Of a DNA stretch of 39,960 bases, positions 38,308 to 39,960 are shown one piece after another. How positions within the stretch are numbered: position 1 is the stretch's first letter; every line of letters begins with the position of its first letter. Source of the DNA: Aeromonas australiensis (GTDB lineage: Bacteria > Pseudomonadota > Gammaproteobacteria > Enterobacterales > Aeromonadaceae). The stretch lies in contig NZ_CDDH01000089.1 of assembly GCF_000819725.1 (NCBI RefSeq), positions 1 through 39,960 of the forward strand, in the 5' to 3' direction. The notes beneath the pieces were generated by a model. It was not told where the DNA came from. It did no database searches and saw only the letters and a program-made list of their open reading frames with translations. Position numbers and translations under genes: made by a program.

Positions 38308-38511
38308 AGCCGTGAGTGCAGTCAACTAAGCCACCATATCATTGATTTTAAAGGGCTACAAGTCAGTGTGAATCACTCAGTTACGCTTGGTTTTCGGGTA
38401 TCTTCCGCCTAGTTTACGCCTACAGCACCATACTAAACGCCTCAAAAACCATCTCTGCGAGTAACCAGAGCAAGAGCAAAAAAAGAAAATCAACCAACCT
38501 GATCCTATGGT

Positions 38512-39078
38512 TTATATGACCGTATTGAGCCACACCTTTGGCTGAACTAGCTTCGCTATCTCGATGTTATAGATTTCATGCCCCTGCCTAATCTGGTAGT
38601 TGGCATGTACCCAGTCACCAGCCTGGTAGTATCGTGCTTCCTGCAAGAAGCGCTCGCGGTTGATCCCGCCCAACAACCACATCCGGCGCTGTGCTATCTC
38701 GTAGGTCATAAAGAAATAGTGATCGATTGGCTCTTCTGCATGGCGGGCCGTAATCTGAGCGGTGTAGTCCTCGCGAGGCGGCACCTTTCGCTTCACCGTC
38801 TTGACCCCGATTCGGATGTTCAAGGCCGTCACGAAATCGGGCCGACCTGCAGCATCGTCCAGAACCCATTCAAAGTCTTCGATACCCTCGTGTTTGAACC
38901 ACGAGTTGAAAACCATCTCGCCAAGGTCGCCCACCCATCGCTCATCCGTGGCCGCCTCGGTGTAGATGTTCCCGTACTGACGGTCACGCTCGGCTCGAAT
39001 CTGCTTGGCCCGCTCTTCATACTTCGGCGCGATAAAAAGAGAGATCCATCCTTGCGGATGAACTCGGCTGTTCGTCAT
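38512..39078 (-). CDS. Unknown protein, possible PD-(D/E)XK-like nuclease
   Basis: I do not recognise this 188-residue soluble protein. Its layout resembles PD-(D/E)XK folds: a Glu in VGDLGEMVFNSWF (Glu53), then a PD pair in GRPDFVTAL (Asp81) and a beta strand with VKTVK (Lys93), followed by an aromatic-rich strand HYFFMTYEIAQRRMWLLGGI (about 120-139). The acidic residue normally two before the Lys is Gly here, so activity is uncertain. It overlaps the upstream small gene by an ATGA and lies in the same strand run as a type II restriction gene, so it may belong to that system. Confidence 0.6.
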   Translation of the reverse strand: MTNSRVHPQGWISLFIAPKYEERAKQIRAERDRQYGNIYTEAATDERWVGDLGEMVFNSWFKHEGIEDFEWVLDDAAGRPDFVTALNIRIGVKTVKRKVPPREDYTAQITARHAEEPIDHYFFMTYEIAQRRMWLLGGINRERFLQEARYYQAGDWVHANYQIRQGHEIYNIEIAKLVQPKVWLNTVI

Positions 39079-39326
39079 TTCTTTACCTGCTCAAGCTCAG
39101 CAGCCACCTGTCGGCACATGGCCCGCATGTCGAGCGAGCCAACTGCGATAGCTTCAAGGGTCTCATCATCCAACACCTGCACGATGCTGGTAGCCCGGCG
39201 CTCAAGCTCGTGCCGAGCGATGCGCTGCCAGTCTTGCACGTCCATCAGGGACGCCAGTGCGGCCTCATCGGCGCGTCCGTAGCCGCGCAGCACCTCTTTT
39301 GCTGTCTCGGTAGTAGGTTTGGTCAT
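39075..39326 (-). CDS. Small unknown protein between restriction and nuclease-like genes
   Basis: This 83-residue protein of unknown function is predicted to be mostly helical and charged (MTKPTTETAKEVLRGYGRADEAALASLMDV..., ending VAAELEQVKK). It has no cysteine cluster and no clear helix-turn-helix. It starts 17 bases after the restriction gene stop and overlaps the next gene by four bases (ATGA), so the three genes are probably one transcript. AGGAGCTTAGACC precedes the ATG. Small proteins in such positions are sometimes controllers, but nothing in the sequence shows this. Confidence 0.65.
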   Translation of the reverse strand: MTKPTTETAKEVLRGYGRADEAALASLMDVQDWQRIARHELERRATSIVQVLDDETLEAIAVGSLDMRAMCRQVAAELEQVKK

Positions 39327-39343
39327 GGTCTAAGCTCCTGTGC

Positions 39344-39960
39344 TCATTCGGTAGCGTAGGGGCCAAGGAACCGTACCCCGTTGAAGTGAATCAGGTGAGA
39401 TGGAGCATCGGCCACCCATACCTCGGTTTCCCATGCAATTTCCCCAAGGTAACGGCCCATGAACGTCCGGTTTGGAAAGGCGGTCACATAAACGAGTCCA
39501 GCTGTAGATCCGGCAAAAAGTTTGGCAAGCTCATCGTGTCTCTTCCCATCGACCGGCCCGTGACTGGTAACGGACTCAACCAGTAGCAACCAATTTTTCT
39601 CGGTAAAATGCAGCACTACGTCAGGCATTTTTCCATGTGAATCCACATCAACACCTAGCCCGACAAGCAGGTCGGCGTCGAAATAGCCCCATTTTTCACC
39701 CGTATCGCCGGCATAGACAAGCACACTACCCGGCGCAAAGCGCGGGGCGAAGTCCTCAATGATCGCCCGGATCAGTTCGCTGTGATCTCCGGGGCTGAGG
39801 TGGATTTGCTGGCCCGGTGAAATTTCAACCGGGATACGGTTCTGATCGCGCTCCTTGGCGTAGCGGGCAACCAGAGTTTCACGCTCAGCCAGATAGGCGG
39901 CTAAGTTGTCATGCCATGCCGGGGTACCGAAGGTGCGTAACAGGGCCAGTGCGGCGGGGT
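39344..39960 (-). CDS. BsuBI/PstI-family type II restriction endonuclease (partial)
   Basis: The frame is open to the window edge, so only the C-terminal 204 residues are seen. The sequence HGKMPDVVLHFTEKNWLLLVE continues into SVTSHGPVDGKRHDEL, then AGLVYVTAFPNRTFMGRYL and a final HLIHFNGVRFLGPY. These are hallmarks of the BsuBI/PstI family, whose members cut CTGCAG. Upstream blocks ISPGQQIHLSPGDHSELI and FAPRFAPGSVLVYAGDTGEKWGYF fit too. A downstream GTG at 39724 is not the start, because family sequence continues beyond it. The matching adenine methyltransferase should lie just right of the window. Specificity here is inferred only from family. Confidence 0.88.
   Translation of the reverse strand, partial: PAALALLRTFGTPAWHDNLAAYLAERETLVARYAKERDQNRIPVEISPGQQIHLSPGDHSELIRAIIEDFAPRFAPGSVLVYAGDTGEKWGYFDADLLVGLGVDVDSHGKMPDVVLHFTEKNWLLLVESVTSHGPVDGKRHDELAKLFAGSTAGLVYVTAFPNRTFMGRYLGEIAWETEVWVADAPSHLIHFNGVRFLGPYATE

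Larger units (their letters stand above)
38308..39960. mobile_element. Left edge of a probable genomic island at tRNA-Leu
   Basis: From the break in the tRNA similarity at 38308 rightward, the genes are accessory (restriction endonuclease and two unknowns). No integrase is visible; it would lie beyond the window. The first 200 bases (38308-38511) hold no gene. Confidence 0.6.

Noticed and set aside
38253..38340. A functional tRNA-Leu gene
   Set aside because: The acceptor and anticodon 5' strands are absent: the bases opposite CTCGGGC and TCCCT do not pair, so only the 3' part is real tRNA.

Overview
The window looks like a chromosomal segment of a gammaproteobacterium, most likely an Aeromonas. 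This is inferred from conserved gene order (yhcC next to gltBD; cysS-ppiB-lpxH; feoABC), from the protein sequences, and from the mostly GC-rich coding sequence. No database search was possible.

Region 1 (1-8875, minus strand) is a complete c-di-GMP-controlled giant-adhesin system. It comprises the type I secretion ABC transporter (lapB), adaptor (lapC) and TolC-like outer-membrane channel (lapE), the periplasmic protease LapG, its inside-out receptor LapD, and the N-terminal retention module of the LapA-type adhesin, which runs off the left edge. LapBCE would export the adhesin. LapD bound to c-di-GMP would hold LapG away from the adhesin's di-alanine site, so the adhesin stays on the surface.

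Region 2 (9239-28229) is mostly core genome: the radical SAM protein yhcC, glutamate synthase gltBD, an O-methyltransferase, a RhlE-type RNA helicase, a DUF2913-type protein, the ferrous iron transporter feoABC with a well-placed FNR-like site, the SUI1-like yciH, a yybP-ykoY Mn2+ riboswitch ahead of an MneA/TMEM165-type exporter, a three-gene membrane module (DUF2157, DUF4401, GDYXXLXY), and two tandem orphan periplasmic solute-binding proteins.

Region 3 (28230-34193) is accessory. A mosaic array of three palindromic REP-like repeat families is followed by an AT-rich two-gene operon: an OLD-family ATPase/TOPRIM nuclease and a UvrD-like helicase, i.e. a Gabija-like anti-phage system. Inverted copies of the same repeat family lie on its other side.

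Region 4 (34194-37901) is core again: cysS, ppiB, a DUF4269 protein starting at TTG, and lpxH.

Region 5 (38253-39960) begins with the 3' part of a tRNA-Leu(UAA) joined to unrelated sequence, which is the signature of an integration site. To its right lie three minus-strand genes: a BsuBI/PstI-family type II restriction endonuclease (cut by the window edge), a small unknown protein and a possible PD-(D/E)XK-like protein. These probably form the edge of a genomic island.
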